From JAJRTE01 sp964418585 (GTDB lineage Bacteria > Myxococcota_A > UBA796 > JAJRTE01), in NCBI GenBank assembly GCA_964418585.1, contig CAYQMG010000118.1, forward strand, positions 62,001 through 126,000: a stretch of DNA of 64,000 nucleotides, in the 5' to 3' direction. Below the pieces are notes generated by a model. That model was not told where the DNA came from and searched no databases. It saw only the letters and a program-made list of their open reading frames with translations. Below, piece after piece: positions 26,652 through 37,900 of this stretch; positions within the stretch are counted from its first letter, which is position 1; each line of letters begins with the position of its first letter. The translations under genes and the position numbers were made by a program.

Positions 26652-27965
26652 ATGAGTGCAGAAACGAACGACTCCAGGACGAATGCTTCGGAGCCGGCTC
26701 CCCTGAAAATCGGCAGCGAGACCGATGTCGGTCGGGAGCGCTCGGAGAATCAGGACGCGGTCGGCTATTTCAAGACTGCCGACGGCCGCTGGACCCTCCT
26801 GATGGTTTGCGACGGACTGGGAGGCCACGCCGGCGGGCACACCGCCAGCACCATGGCCGTGGAGGTCATCAGCCAGATCTTCCGTGCCCGAGTGGATGAC
26901 GAACCGGTCCCTGACACCCTCCGCGCTGCCATCGAGGAGGCCAACCAGGCCATCCACAAAAAGGCGCAACAGGACCCCACCCTCCGCGGCATGGGAACCA
27001 CCTGCGCATTGCTCGCCACCGATGGCCGGCAGGTGTTCGTCGCACACGTGGGAGACAGCCGGGTCTACCGTATCCGCGGCGAGGTGATAACCCAACTCAC
27101 CCGCGACCACAGCACGGTACAGCGACTGGTCGACGAAGGCTTCATGACCAGTGAGGAGGCCAAAAACCATCCCAACGCCAACCTGCTGGCCCGTTGCCTG
27201 GGACCCGACCCGGTGGTCGAGGTCGAGGTACACAAACCCCTCCTCCTCCTCCCCGGCGACCGGTACCTCCTCTGCTCCGACGGCCTCTACAACATGGTGG
27301 AAGAACCCATCATCGCCGCCCTGGCCACCATGTACCCCGCCCCCACCGCCACCAAGAAACTGGTCTCCCTCGCCAACGACCGCGGCGGACTGGACAACAT
27401 CAGCGTGCAGATCTTGCACCGCACCGACGGGTCACCCGCCACCGGACAATTCGACGCAGACCGGTTTCGCGTCGAAACACCCCTCTCCCCAAGAGAACAG
27501 GCCAGCACAACCTCGAACTCGAATCGCCCCCCTCCAGACAAGGACGACAGTCCGCACCACCACCGCGACAACAGGGTCCCCAACCCCGGACCTGCCAGAA
27601 AACGCTCCCGCCGCAAACCACCTCTCCTCCTCGGCGCACTCCTCATCATCGGAACCGTCGTGCTGGCCACCTGGACCTCCCACCAAAGGGACACCGGCAG
27701 CAGCTCGCTCGAAGTCTCCAACGTCTCGCCCACGATTTCAAGTGACCACCGCGCGACACCCCCGAAAACGGAGCAGGCGCCCGCTCAGCGCACCCTGGAC
27801 CCCGGCAGGGCTCCGGAATCCCCGCAACCCGACCACGGAAACGACCAGTCCAATCCTGGTCATGGCTCGCCCACCCCGACATCCGACCATACCCGCAAAA
27901 CTCCGACTCCCACCAACCTCGACCAACCCACCACCGCCTCCACAGACCGCGACACCCCCCGCTGA
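26652..27965 (+). CDS. PP2C-type Ser/Thr phosphatase with C-terminal membrane anchor
   Basis: The protein is 437 aa from ATG 26652 (AGGA 7 nt upstream; a GTG at 26646 is the alternative). The PP2C metal-binding motifs are present in order: VGRERSENQDA, CDGLGGHAGG, GMGTTCALL, HVGDSRVYRI, LTRDHS, CSDGLYNMV and GGLDNISV. After about residue 260 comes a Pro/Thr-rich linker, a basic stretch KRSRRK and one membrane span at about 322-340. A Pro/Thr/Ser-rich tail of about 95 residues is presumably extracytoplasmic. It should reverse phosphorylation by the kinase two genes upstream, at the membrane. The tail could sense the cell wall or envelope. Its coding strand is strongly C-rich, and the skew continues into the following spacer. 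Confidence 0.94.
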   Translation: MSAETNDSRTNASEPAPLKIGSETDVGRERSENQDAVGYFKTADGRWTLLMVCDGLGGHAGGHTASTMAVEVISQIFRARVDDEPVPDTLRAAIEEANQAIHKKAQQDPTLRGMGTTCALLATDGRQVFVAHVGDSRVYRIRGEVITQLTRDHSTVQRLVDEGFMTSEEAKNHPNANLLARCLGPDPVVEVEVHKPLLLLPGDRYLLCSDGLYNMVEEPIIAALATMYPAPTATKKLVSLANDRGGLDNISVQILHRTDGSPATGQFDADRFRVETPLSPREQASTTSNSNRPPPDKDDSPHHHRDNRVPNPGPARKRSRRKPPLLLGALLIIGTVVLATWTSHQRDTGSSSLEVSNVSPTISSDHRATPPKTEQAPAQRTLDPGRAPESPQPDHGNDQSNPGHGSPTPTSDHTRKTPTPTNLDQPTTASTDRDTPR

Positions 27966-28472
27966 CCTGTCGAATGACCTGAACCAGCACGGCAGCGCGC
28001 CCCGCACAGCCCACCCCCTGAAGATTGGTCCATCCAAGCCACCCACAAGGCGCGGGGATCCCCGTCCTTCCTGGCGGAGTACGGAAACCTCGCCCGCAAC
28101 TCGCCCATCACCTCCCCACAACAAACGACTGTCCCTCCCGCACCATTCTCCGCCATGGCCGTCTCACGGCACACCGCCCGCCCCACGAGACGGGAAGCCG
28201 CCCGCCGGACCGGGAGGACCTTGTTGCGTTCTCTGCAAGGAGCACCGCGCCCTCACCTCCGTCCCGACAGGCGCCTCCACGCGCCGCTCCCCACCGCTCC
28301 ACACACCGTTCTCGACCTCACCATGCCTCGAACGTGGTGCGACTTCGCCAGGGAAACGTGGGGGAGAAACGACCGCCGCTCATCCAGGAGAAGTGTGGTG
28401 AAATTGGTCCGGAGTCGTGCTATCATGGAACAGCAGTCGCGAAACCGTTCGATACTAAAACAGGAGGCCACG
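27966..28472. other. Non-coding spacer, C-rich, no gene seen
   Basis: No frame here has gene-like features. The first 350 bases are unusually C-rich and lacking in G on the plus strand, continuing the composition of the Pro/Thr tail coding region. The last 80 bases hold a candidate promoter and the ribosome-binding site of the next gene. Confidence 0.6.
28398..28426 (+). promoter_or_regulatory. Candidate promoter of the lectin/PKD adhesin gene
   Basis: GTGAAA (28398-28403), 17 nt, TATCAT (28421-28426), with TGC directly before the -10 hexamer. A leader of about 40 nt leads to AGGAGG and ATG 28473. Confidence 0.42.
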
Positions 28473-31400
28473 ATGACGCGCTTGAAGCACTCTGGTTTTC
28501 TGGTCCCGGCCATTGTCTACCTGCTCCTCCCAGGAGGACACCCGGCCCACGGGCAGGTCGTGAACCCAGACAATGGTCATGTCTATCTCACGACGCCGGG
28601 CACCATGTCGCTTTGGGACGCCCGGGCGTACGCCTCGGCGGAAGGGGGGTACCTCGCCTGCATCACCACCCCGGAAGAGCAGGCGTGGATTGTGCAGACG
28701 TTCGGGAACACGACGCGCTACTGGATTGGACTGAGTGATGAAGTGGTCGAAGGTACATGGCAGTGGGACAGTGGAGAGTTTTTCGACTATCAATTCTGGT
28801 GTGCGGGAGAACCGAACGACTGGTTTGGGGAAGACCATGTCGTGATGAACTGGGATGAGGAGACAGGGTGCTGGAATGACTGGGGCGCGTGGCAGACGGC
28901 TCGAGGCCTTGTGGAAATCCCGAACGAGGGTCCTGTTGCGGACGTGGGCGGTCCCTACGTGGTGGTGGAGGACTCCCCCTTGCACCTGGACGGCAGCGGC
29001 TCGTTTGATCCGGACGGGGAAGAATTGGCCTACGAATGGGACCTGGACGGGGACATGGACTTCGATGATGGCGTTTCCGGGGTGACCCCGGTGGTCACGT
29101 GGGATGAGCTGGTGGACATCCACGGCTGGGTTCCTGGCGGCGTCTACACGATCGGGCTCGAAGTGTGCGACATCTGGATGGAATGCAGCGTGTCGACGAC
29201 CGCCGTCAGGTTCCATGAGGATCTGGCTGTTGTTTCGAGCGAAATCACATTCGACCCGCCTGCGCCTGCGTACGAGGCGCCCACCACGATCGGGGTGGTG
29301 GTGCACAACCTTGGGCAGACCAACGCGCGGGCCACGGTGACATTCTACCTGAACGAGCCGGGTGTTCCTGAAGCGATCATCTATCAAGAGAGGGACGTTC
29401 TTGTCGGCTACGGTGCCGATGTGCTGGTGAGTGCCCCGTGGCAAGCCGGTCCGGCTGGAACGAACACCATCCATGTCCTGGTGGAATCGGACGACGACGC
29501 GAACGCGAACAACAATCTTGCCGCAGCACAGGTCCAGGTGGGTGCGCCTGCGGTCGCTCTGTCAGTGGCAGCGGGAGAGGTGGTTGCCTGGCCCGAGGCG
29601 ACCGTGGAGGTGCCGATCGTGGTGGAGAACACCGGTCATGCGCCGAGCACGGTGGAACTGAGCACGTCGAGCGACTGGTTGAATCTGTCGGTCGCGGAGC
29701 CGTTCACGCTGGCCCCGGGGGCGTCCAGGACGGTGGTTGGGGAACTAGCCGTTCCGGAAGATGCCGAGGGCGGCCCGTTGGGCGGCCTACCTGTCGTGTA
29801 TCCCATCTCGGTGAACGCGGTATCCGGTGAGGAGACCTTTGTTGGGGAACTCCGGGTGAAAGTATTCGAGGAGCCGGTGGCGGTGGTGCACATCCTGGTC
29901 GTGGATGCCACGACCGAAGCGCCGCTGGCCGGGGCGCTGGTCGCAGTGGAGGGGATTCCAGCGTTGATGAGTGCCGATGACAACGGAGAACTCCTGGTTC
30001 CTCTGGACTACGGGCCTCGCCAGTTCTTTGCTTTCAAGCCTCACCACGTGGCCCATGCCGAGTCATTCGATATTCAACCGGACATGACCACGGTGGAACT
30101 CCGTCTCGACCCGGGAGAACCGATGGAGATCGACGAGATCGTGGTGACCGAACTCACGCCGGACGAGGCGGCGGCGCGGGGAGTGGATCTGGAGGATCCG
30201 GTCAACCACCACCTGGTAGATTTTGAAGTGAGACTGCTCATCGGGGGCTACATCCACGTTCCCAACATCGAGGTTCCCAACGAGGTGATCGATCCGTTCT
30301 TTTTCAGCGGCACGGGCCTCGGCAGCGGGGGTGAGCGCTACGTGATTTCCTCGTGGTGGGAGCCCAACGACCATGGCCGGACGGAAACCTGGATCATCAT
30401 TCCAGGCGAGGTTCAATTCCTGAAAGAGTTTTTCGACGCCACAGTCGTTGTTGTGAACAACGCTGTCGCCGATCCACCTGAAGACGTGCAGCTTCGGGAC
30501 GTGACGCTCACCCTGCTTCAACCTTCGGGCATTGGCCTGCCGGATCTTGACGGGGTTCCCCAGGACAATACCGTTTCCCTGGGCGATCTGGACGCCGGAG
30601 CCGCAGCCACAGCGACCTGGGTGATTCGTGGCGACCTTCCAGGCACTTACATCCTGTCCGCCAACGCGGTGGCCGACCTCTTTTTCCAGGACACCTTCGT
30701 GTCCGCCCTGAACGTGACCGCAGAAAGTCATGCGTTCACCGTCCACCATCCCCGATTGCGGCTCGAATTCCTCACCCCCGATGTCGTGGAAGAGGGAGCG
30801 CCCTTCAGCCCGCCCTTTGCCGTGATCGTCACCAATGAAGCACCTGTGCCTGCCTACCGGACGCACATCCGAATCAAGACCGAGGACCTGGTCAACTGTC
30901 ACCTGGCGGATCCCCTGGTCGGCGAACCCGAACAGCCTGCCAACGTGACCCTGGTCTACGACGACGCCACCGGAACCTTGCTCCACGCCGACGCTTTCCT
31001 GGGCGACATCGAACCCGGCCACCAGGTCACTCAGGAATTCGTCCTCATCTCCGAGGTCACCGGTGCGGTCATCTCGAAGGATTCCACCGTCTGGACAAAC
31101 AACCTCCCCTCTCCGCCCGTCGTGCTCGAGGAAGACACACGTCCCCCCGTGACCATGCTCGAGGTCGTGGCCGGCACCGAGGTGGAGCCGAACGTGTTCG
31201 TCACACCGGTTTCTGTTTCACTGGAAGCAACCGACGACCTGACCGGAATCCAGGGTATCTACCACGCCCTTGATGGAGGGGAAGTCACACTCTATGCAGG
31301 CGCCTTCACCGTGTCCGGTGACGGTTACCACGAACTCACCTACTGGGCCGTGGACGGCGCGGGCAACCGGGAGCCATCCAACACCTACGAGTTCCTGATC

Positions 31401-32465
31401 GATTCCGAGGGACCGAGGTGCTTCGCCACGATGGACGGGGAAGAGACAGAGGCGGGCATTTTCGGGTCCCCTGTCACCATCACCATCGCCTGCTCGGATG
31501 CGTTCGGCAAGGTCTCGGAAATCCGGTACATCCTGGACGGGGAGGAATCCTGCTACACTGCACCCATTCTCGTGGACCAAAGCGGGGAACACCAGGTGCT
31601 CTTCTGGGGCGTCGACCAGTGGGGCAACTCCGGCGAGGCCGAGGTACTGGAATTCATCGTCGACCTGAATCCCCCGAACAGCTCGGCCCGGCTCGAAGGC
31701 GAAGAGGGCGACCCCGGCTTCTTCAGGACCAAGGTGATGGTCACGCTCGAGGCCGTGGACGACCTGTCCGGAGTCAAGGCGATTCGCTTTGTTCTGGATG
31801 ACGGCCACGTGGGGGTTTTTGAGAAGCCGTTTGTTGTCGAGACCACGGGCGTTCACTCCCTGGTTTTCTGGGCCCAGGACCGGGCTGACAACGAGGAAGA
31901 ACACCACAAACTCGAGTTTGTGATCGACGTGAATCCACCAAAGACCCGGGCCATTCTCGACGGCGTCCTCGGGCCGTTTCAGTCATCCGAAGGACCACCG
32001 GTCTACCTGGCGCCCCTGACAGTGTTCCTCGATTCCAGGGACGACCTGTCCGGAGTACGCCAAATTACCTACGAAACAAACGGGGGCGCCACCGAAGTAT
32101 ACGAGGAGCCACTCGAGTTCGACCTACCCGGCAAGTACACAGTCACGTTCCGGGCCACCGACCACGCGGGGAATCTCGAGCCTGACCAGGAGGTGGAATT
32201 CGAGATCATCTTGCTCGACGCCGGCTGCATGGACAACACGGACTGCGGAAAGTCCGAGTACTGCAAAAAACAGGAGGGCGCCTGCTTCGACTCGGGGAAG
32301 TGTGTGGCCCGGCCCACATCGTGCCCGACGCCCGTGGTGAAAGACCCTGTGTGCGGTTGTGATCATCGCACCTACCCCAACGCTTGCCTTGCAGCCATGG
32401 CTGGTGTCAACGTCGATTATGCCGGTCCTTGCCTGCCCTGGCCCCCTTACCCCTTCCTGGACTGA
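28473..32465 (+). CDS. Large secreted adhesin-like protein: C-type lectin, PKD, CARDB, OmpL47-like repeats, Kazal-like end
   Basis: The protein is 1330 aa; ATG 28473 is 5 nt after AGGAGG. The signal peptide is MTRLKHSGFLVPAIVYLLLP, cleaved near AHG. Residues 30-150 form a C-type lectin-like domain with YWIGLSD, GEPNDW (an EPN calcium/sugar motif) and CWNDWG. A PKD domain (about 152-248: DGSGSFDPDGEEL) and CARDB-like Ig domains follow. Between about 890 and 1245 are four OmpL47-like units, each ending in a version of W/A-VD-x-AGN. The last 80 residues contain an eight-plus-Cys module ending in PVCGCDHRTYPNAC, a Kazal-like protease-inhibitor fold common in myxobacterial surface proteins. It lacks a membrane anchor and is probably released or held non-covalently. 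Sugar binding at the surface is the likely role. Confidence 0.92.
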   Translation: MTRLKHSGFLVPAIVYLLLPGGHPAHGQVVNPDNGHVYLTTPGTMSLWDARAYASAEGGYLACITTPEEQAWIVQTFGNTTRYWIGLSDEVVEGTWQWDSGEFFDYQFWCAGEPNDWFGEDHVVMNWDEETGCWNDWGAWQTARGLVEIPNEGPVADVGGPYVVVEDSPLHLDGSGSFDPDGEELAYEWDLDGDMDFDDGVSGVTPVVTWDELVDIHGWVPGGVYTIGLEVCDIWMECSVSTTAVRFHEDLAVVSSEITFDPPAPAYEAPTTIGVVVHNLGQTNARATVTFYLNEPGVPEAIIYQERDVLVGYGADVLVSAPWQAGPAGTNTIHVLVESDDDANANNNLAAAQVQVGAPAVALSVAAGEVVAWPEATVEVPIVVENTGHAPSTVELSTSSDWLNLSVAEPFTLAPGASRTVVGELAVPEDAEGGPLGGLPVVYPISVNAVSGEETFVGELRVKVFEEPVAVVHILVVDATTEAPLAGALVAVEGIPALMSADDNGELLVPLDYGPRQFFAFKPHHVAHAESFDIQPDMTTVELRLDPGEPMEIDEIVVTELTPDEAAARGVDLEDPVNHHLVDFEVRLLIGGYIHVPNIEVPNEVIDPFFFSGTGLGSGGERYVISSWWEPNDHGRTETWIIIPGEVQFLKEFFDATVVVVNNAVADPPEDVQLRDVTLTLLQPSGIGLPDLDGVPQDNTVSLGDLDAGAAATATWVIRGDLPGTYILSANAVADLFFQDTFVSALNVTAESHAFTVHHPRLRLEFLTPDVVEEGAPFSPPFAVIVTNEAPVPAYRTHIRIKTEDLVNCHLADPLVGEPEQPANVTLVYDDATGTLLHADAFLGDIEPGHQVTQEFVLISEVTGAVISKDSTVWTNNLPSPPVVLEEDTRPPVTMLEVVAGTEVEPNVFVTPVSVSLEATDDLTGIQGIYHALDGGEVTLYAGAFTVSGDGYHELTYWAVDGAGNREPSNTYEFLIDSEGPRCFATMDGEETEAGIFGSPVTITIACSDAFGKVSEIRYILDGEESCYTAPILVDQSGEHQVLFWGVDQWGNSGEAEVLEFIVDLNPPNSSARLEGEEGDPGFFRTKVMVTLEAVDDLSGVKAIRFVLDDGHVGVFEKPFVVETTGVHSLVFWAQDRADNEEEHHKLEFVIDVNPPKTRAILDGVLGPFQSSEGPPVYLAPLTVFLDSRDDLSGVRQITYETNGGATEVYEEPLEFDLPGKYTVTFRATDHAGNLEPDQEVEFEIILLDAGCMDNTDCGKSEYCKKQEGACFDSGKCVARPTSCPTPVVKDPVCGCDHRTYPNACLAAMAGVNVDYAGPCLPWPPYPFLD

Positions 32466-32713
32466 GACCGGGCCACGAACGACCGGTCCATGACCCTGTC
32501 TTGGCCCGGGCCGAATCACGGGATCGCCCGCTCACCCGGTTCGTCGAGCCCCCCGGGCGCGTGGCGGTGGTCTTCCACCTGCTTGACCGGCCGTTCCGAT
32601 ATTCGTACTCTTCCTGAACCCCTGGAGGCCTCTGCCTGGGGACGGGCATGTTCCGTGCCCGGTCGCCCGCGAGGACCTCCGAGGCACTCGCCCCCTGCGT
32701 CCGGAGGAACGTC

Positions 32714-34753
32714 ATGACCGAGCCCTCGAACCGCCTGGGAAACGAGAAAAGCCCGTACCTGCTGCAACACAAGGACAACCCCGTCTGGTGGTATCCCTGG
32801 AGCGACGAGGCGTTCGAGCGCGCGCGCACCGAAAGAAAACCCATCTTCCTGAGCATCGGGTATGCCACATGCCACTGGTGTCATGTCATGGCCCGGGAAT
32901 CGTTCGAGGACGAGGAGGTGGCGGCTCTCCTGAATCAACACTTCGTTTCTATCAAGGTGGACCGAGAGGAACACCCGGATGTGGACCAGGTCTACATGAC
33001 CGCACTCCAGGCGCTGGGCCGCTCCGGCGGCTGGCCCATGACCGTGGTGATGACCCCGGACCTCAGGCCGTTCTTTGCCGGAACCTACTTCCCTCGCCCC
33101 GTGCTCCTCTCCATCCTGGACCAGATCGCGTCCACCTGGACACGCAACCCCAGGCCGGCCATCGAACTGGGGGACGCACTGCACGACCGGCTCGAACGAC
33201 TCGCGTCCCCGTTCCCAGGCGGCGGCACGATCCATCCCGACCTGTTCCAGAACTTTCTCGAGCAGGCATGGACCCGATTCGACCGGCGGCACGGAGGATT
33301 CGGCGGTGCCCCCAAGTTCCCTCCGACCGCTGCACTCCGCTTGCTCCTCCGCATCCACCGCAAGACAGGCGACAGCCGCGCGCTCGACATGGTGAATACC
33401 ACCCTCGAGAAAATGGCTCGAGGCGGTATCTACGACCATTTGGGCGGCGGCTTCGCCCGGTACGCCACCGATGAACGTTGGCTCGTCCCCCATTTCGAAA
33501 AAATGCTCTACGACAACGCCACCCTGACCTGGACCTACCTCGAGGCCTACCAGGTCACCGGCCGCCCCATGTATGCCGAGGTGGCGCGTGAAACCCTCGA
33601 CTACGTGCTCGAGGTCATGACCCGGCCGGGCGGTGGGTTCTACTCGGCCGAAGACGCGGACAGTGAGGGCGAGGAGGGGAAATTCTACGTGTGGCACCGG
33701 CCGGAACTCGAGCGATTGCTCGATCGGGACGTGTTCTTGATGACTTGTGAGGTCTACGGCGTCACTTCTCGAGGCAACTTTCACGGAGCCAACATTCTCC
33801 ATCTTACCGAGCGACACGACTGGGAAATCAAGCGCCATCCGCTTGTTCAGGAGGCTCACCGGACACTTGGAGCCGCAAGGGCCTGTCGAGTCCGCCCGCT
33901 CAAGGACGACAAGGTCCTCACCGCCTGGAACGGCCTCATGATTTCCGCCATGGCCCGCGGATACAACGTGCTCGGCGATCCTCGCTACCTCGAGGCGGCC
34001 CGAGACGCCGCCCGGTTCATCGAGCGCACCCTGTACGCGGACGGCCTCTTGCTGCGCCGATACCGGGACGGGGACGCCCGGCACGAAGGGACCCTGGAAG
34101 ACTACGCCTACCTGATTCAGGGCCTGCTCGACCTGCACGAGTCCGACTTCGACCCTCACTGGGCACGGTGGGCCATGACCCTCCAGCATACACAGGATGG
34201 CCTGTTCCGGGACGAGGACAGGGGAGGCTATTACCAGTCGTCGGACCGCGCCCGCTCCCTCATCGTGCGCACCAAGGATTATACCGACGGGGCCACCCCC
34301 AACCCCAACGGCTGCTCGGCCCTCAACCTCCTCCGCCTCGCTCGCCTCTTCCGGGACGACCGGCTCGAGCAGGACGCGACCCAGGTCCTTGCCGGTCCGG
34401 GTCGGTTGCTCCAGGACCAGCCTTCGTTTTTCGCCCATCTGCTCCTGGCCGCCGATTTCCACCTGGAACCCGTGCGAGAGGTGGTGCTCGTGCTGCCTCC
34501 ATCTCTCGAGGGCGATGCCCTGCCCGGGGATGTGCAGGACTTCCTCACCGAACTGCGCAAACCCTTCACCCCCGGCCTCGTGGTCAGCCTCGGCACCCTG
34601 CACGCCGACACCGACCCGGAACGCTCCCCCCTCCCCATCCTGGCAGACAAGGTGGTCGAAAACCAGCAGCCGACCCTGTACGTTTGCGACGGCACCACCT
34701 GCCACGCCCCCACGCACCCGCTCCATCTTCCCCCGGAATCGGGCGGCAGTTGA
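32714..34753 (+). CDS. Thioredoxin-fold DUF255 protein (YyaL/SSP411-like)
   Basis: The protein is 679 aa; ATG 32714 is 6 nt after GGAGG. The N-terminal 160 residues are the DUF255 thioredoxin-like domain with family hallmarks NEKSPYLLQH, NPVWWYPW, CHWCHVM and GGWPMTVV. The remainder is an alpha/alpha-barrel region like N-acylglucosamine epimerases, with LTAWNGLMI and TPNPNGCSALNL. The end carries the usual YVCDGTTCHAP. Length matches the family (about 680-700). The cytoplasmic function is not established in any organism; the family is broadly conserved. It sits between two large adhesin genes on the same strand, 248 nt from the upstream one. Confidence 0.95.
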   Translation: MTEPSNRLGNEKSPYLLQHKDNPVWWYPWSDEAFERARTERKPIFLSIGYATCHWCHVMARESFEDEEVAALLNQHFVSIKVDREEHPDVDQVYMTALQALGRSGGWPMTVVMTPDLRPFFAGTYFPRPVLLSILDQIASTWTRNPRPAIELGDALHDRLERLASPFPGGGTIHPDLFQNFLEQAWTRFDRRHGGFGGAPKFPPTAALRLLLRIHRKTGDSRALDMVNTTLEKMARGGIYDHLGGGFARYATDERWLVPHFEKMLYDNATLTWTYLEAYQVTGRPMYAEVARETLDYVLEVMTRPGGGFYSAEDADSEGEEGKFYVWHRPELERLLDRDVFLMTCEVYGVTSRGNFHGANILHLTERHDWEIKRHPLVQEAHRTLGAARACRVRPLKDDKVLTAWNGLMISAMARGYNVLGDPRYLEAARDAARFIERTLYADGLLLRRYRDGDARHEGTLEDYAYLIQGLLDLHESDFDPHWARWAMTLQHTQDGLFRDEDRGGYYQSSDRARSLIVRTKDYTDGATPNPNGCSALNLLRLARLFRDDRLEQDATQVLAGPGRLLQDQPSFFAHLLLAADFHLEPVREVVLVLPPSLEGDALPGDVQDFLTELRKPFTPGLVVSLGTLHADTDPERSPLPILADKVVENQQPTLYVCDGTTCHAPTHPLHLPPESGGS

Positions 34754-34778
34754 CTTTTTGTCGGGTCAGATTGATACT
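34750..34778 (+). promoter_or_regulatory. Candidate promoter of the giant surface protein gene
   Basis: TTGACT (34750-34755), 17 nt, GATACT (34773-34778), overlapping the stop of the DUF255 gene. It leaves a leader of about 120 nt before ATG 34907. It has the best -35 match of the promoters seen here. Confidence 0.45.
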
Positions 34779-34906
34779 GGCCTTGATGAATCCCACGGGA
34801 AACGCCCTGGCAGACGCGGCGTGACAGCACACCGGCGACAACGCGCACGAGGGTCCACATCGGTGGATGTGCACGGCAACAGCGGAAGCGGACTGGGAGC
34901 GGTCTC

Positions 34907-37900
34907 ATGAAACGACTTACCAGGTGGACAGCAGGTCTCCTGACTCTACTGGTCTCCCCCATGCCAGCCCTGGCAGCACCTGCAGACGGGGCAGACTTCA
35001 TCCTGGAAGAACAGAACGACGACGGGAGCTTTGGTGCGATTCCTCAACGGGACACCGGCCCGGCCCTGCGCGCATTGAATGCATTCCAGAAAGCCGACTG
35101 GGATACCGTGGCATCGGCAGGAGGCTTCCTCCTCTACTCGGACCCCCTCGCCGTCGACTTCATGGCCCGCCGCGCTCGAGCACTCGCGCTGGCCGACATC
35201 GACCCGGATGACGCAGCAGCGGAACTGGCCGTCCTGGCTGACAGCAGCGGGGCCTGGGGCACGTTCGAAGGGTGGCCCGGGACCCTCATGGACACCGCTC
35301 AGGCGCTCATCACTTTCTCCGAGGTGGGGGACCTGGACCTGTCGTTGATCTCCCAGGGACTCGGGTACCTCACCTCCCGTCAACAACCTGATGGCGGGTT
35401 CGCCTGGGAAGGAAACGACACGTCTGAACCACTCCTGACCGCCGAAATCCTCACCGCCCTGGTCGCATGGGGCGATACCTTCGCCATCTCCTCCACCATC
35501 GACGCCGCAGCCACATACCTGTTCGGCCTCCAGCAGGACAGCGGCCTCCTCGGAACCTCCCAGCCCGAACTGGTCACCGCCATGACCCTGCTGGCCACGC
35601 TCGAACTCGACAGCGTGGACACCGACGCCTGGACCACCGCGTACACCGCCCTCTCCGACGCTCAACTCGAAGATGGTTCATGGAATCATGACGTCTACAC
35701 CACCGCAAAGGCCATGATCGCACTCGGGGCTGTCAAACCCGACCTCGCCGTCACCGCCGTGACCCCGGGAACCGACCCCGTGATCGAGGAGCAGGATTCC
35801 ACCGTGATCGTCCAGGTGGCCAATGAAGGAAGGGCCTCCCTCACCCAGTCCGTCCCCGTCACCGTGAGCTTCATCTCCGGCACCACCGGCGAGGAGATGC
35901 CCATCGGAACCGACCAACTCGCCGTGCTGGCTCCGGGAGCAAGCCGCGAGATCACCATCCCCTGGGCCACCACCGGTTTCTCCGGGGGGGGATACCTCAA
36001 GGCAGTGGTCGACCCGGACGACTCCATCGGCGAAAAGGACCGACTCGACAATACCATGCTCGTACCCGTCACCATTCTCGGCGGGGCCGACGTGGCCGTC
36101 ACTTCCGCAGACCTCACGGTCCAGCCGCCAGACCCGGCTCCGGAAGAATCCGTCACCCTCTATGCCACCGTGTCCAGCTTCAGCGCGGTCCCCCACGCCA
36201 GTGTCGCCGTCACGCTCCACGACGGGGACCCAGCAGCAGGTGGCACGCTCCTGGACACCTACACCCTCGCACTCGATCCCGGCGACACGGCCGAGATCTC
36301 CTGGTCTGGAAGCCTGGATGCGGGCGAGCATACGCTGTTCGTGACCGTGGACGCGGACGATGCCATCGACGAGGTAGACGAAACCAACAACCAGGCATCC
36401 ATTCACGTTACGGTGGCACCCAAAATCGACTTGCAGGTCTCCTCCGGGCAGGTCCAGGCATCGCCCACGACGGCCACGGAAGGCGACCCGATTACCCTGT
36501 GGGTGATGGTCTACAACGGAGGCAAGAGTCCGTCCGGTCCGTTTACCACCGGGGCTTATCTGTACGACCCGGGTACGATGGGGTCGCCCGCCGAGCGCGT
36601 GCTGGCGGCCTCGGCGGACGTGGACGGTCTGGGTCCGGGTGAGGCGACCTCGGTGACGCTCGAGGTTCCCACTGCGGGGCACCTGGGGGAACTCACGCTG
36701 TATGGTGTAGCAGACATTGCGGATGAAGTTGAGGAGACGCAGGAGGGGAACAACGAGTCATCTGTGACGGCATGGGTGATCGAGGCGCCCAATCTTGCCA
36801 TTCTGACCGGTGATTTCGTACCGCCGGACCCGGTTCAAGAGGGCAAGTTGGTGCAACTCAACACCACGGTGCGGAACCTGGGTGGGAGCACGCTCTACAA
36901 CGTGCCGGTCCAGTTCTACCTGGGCAGTGGAGGCGGAACCTCGATAGGGTCGACCACGGTGCAGCGGATCGATCCGGGGACCCAGGTGTCGACTCCCTAC
37001 GTGACCTGGAACACGACCGGGCTTTCTGCGGGGAATCAGACGGTGGTGGCGATGGTGGATCCATCGAATCTTCTGTCCGAATCGGACGAAACGGACAACG
37101 AGCAGGCCGTGACGGTGACCGTGCTGCCTCGCCCCGACCTGGCGTTCCAGACCTCTCTTGCCGTATCGCCGGCCGAGCCGGACCAGGGGGACGTCGTGAC
37201 GCTGAGCGCCACGGTGTTGAACAGCACGGACACGGCCATTTCGGATGAGTTCCTGGTGGAGTTCTACGACGGGAACCCGAACGACGGCGGCCGGCTGCTG
37301 GGGGCGGACACGATCTCGAGCCTGGCTGGCAACGGAACGACGGTGGCGACCACCACGTGGGACACAGAGGGCTGGGCCGGGCGACACACGCTGTATGCGG
37401 TGATCGATCCGGACAACCGGATTTCGGAGGGCGACGAGAGCAACAACCAGAGCGTGCTCCAGATGAGCGTCAGCTCCGGCGAGGCGTCGCTGGAGCCGGT
37501 GACGAACGTGGCCTACAGCGTGGCGGGGGACAATGTCACCCTTACGTGGGACAACACGCAGAACCCGGCCGGCTACCGGATCTACCGGGATGGTCAGATC
37601 GTCAACCCGCCCGACTATGACTACGACCTGGTTCCTGGTGCGACGGTGACCGCGTCCAGTGCCGTGGCGGACCACGAAGCGGCGGCGGCCGCGGACGGGA
37701 GTCTCAGCACCTACTGGGAGGGCGACGCGGCGGACGAAAGCTGGACCTACACGATCGATTTCGGCTCGGTGCAGGAGGTGTCCGCGTTCACTGTCTACTG
37801 GTACGCCCAGGGGAACCTCAAGATTACCTATGCGTTCCAGACCTGGACAGAGGGCGAGTGGTACACGCGCCAGTCGAGCACGGTGACCGCCACCGGAACC

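Noticed and set aside
28155..28472. N-terminal extension of the lectin protein by 106 codons
   Set aside because: The extension is Arg-rich and would hide the signal peptide. ATG 28473 has AGGAGG at ideal distance.
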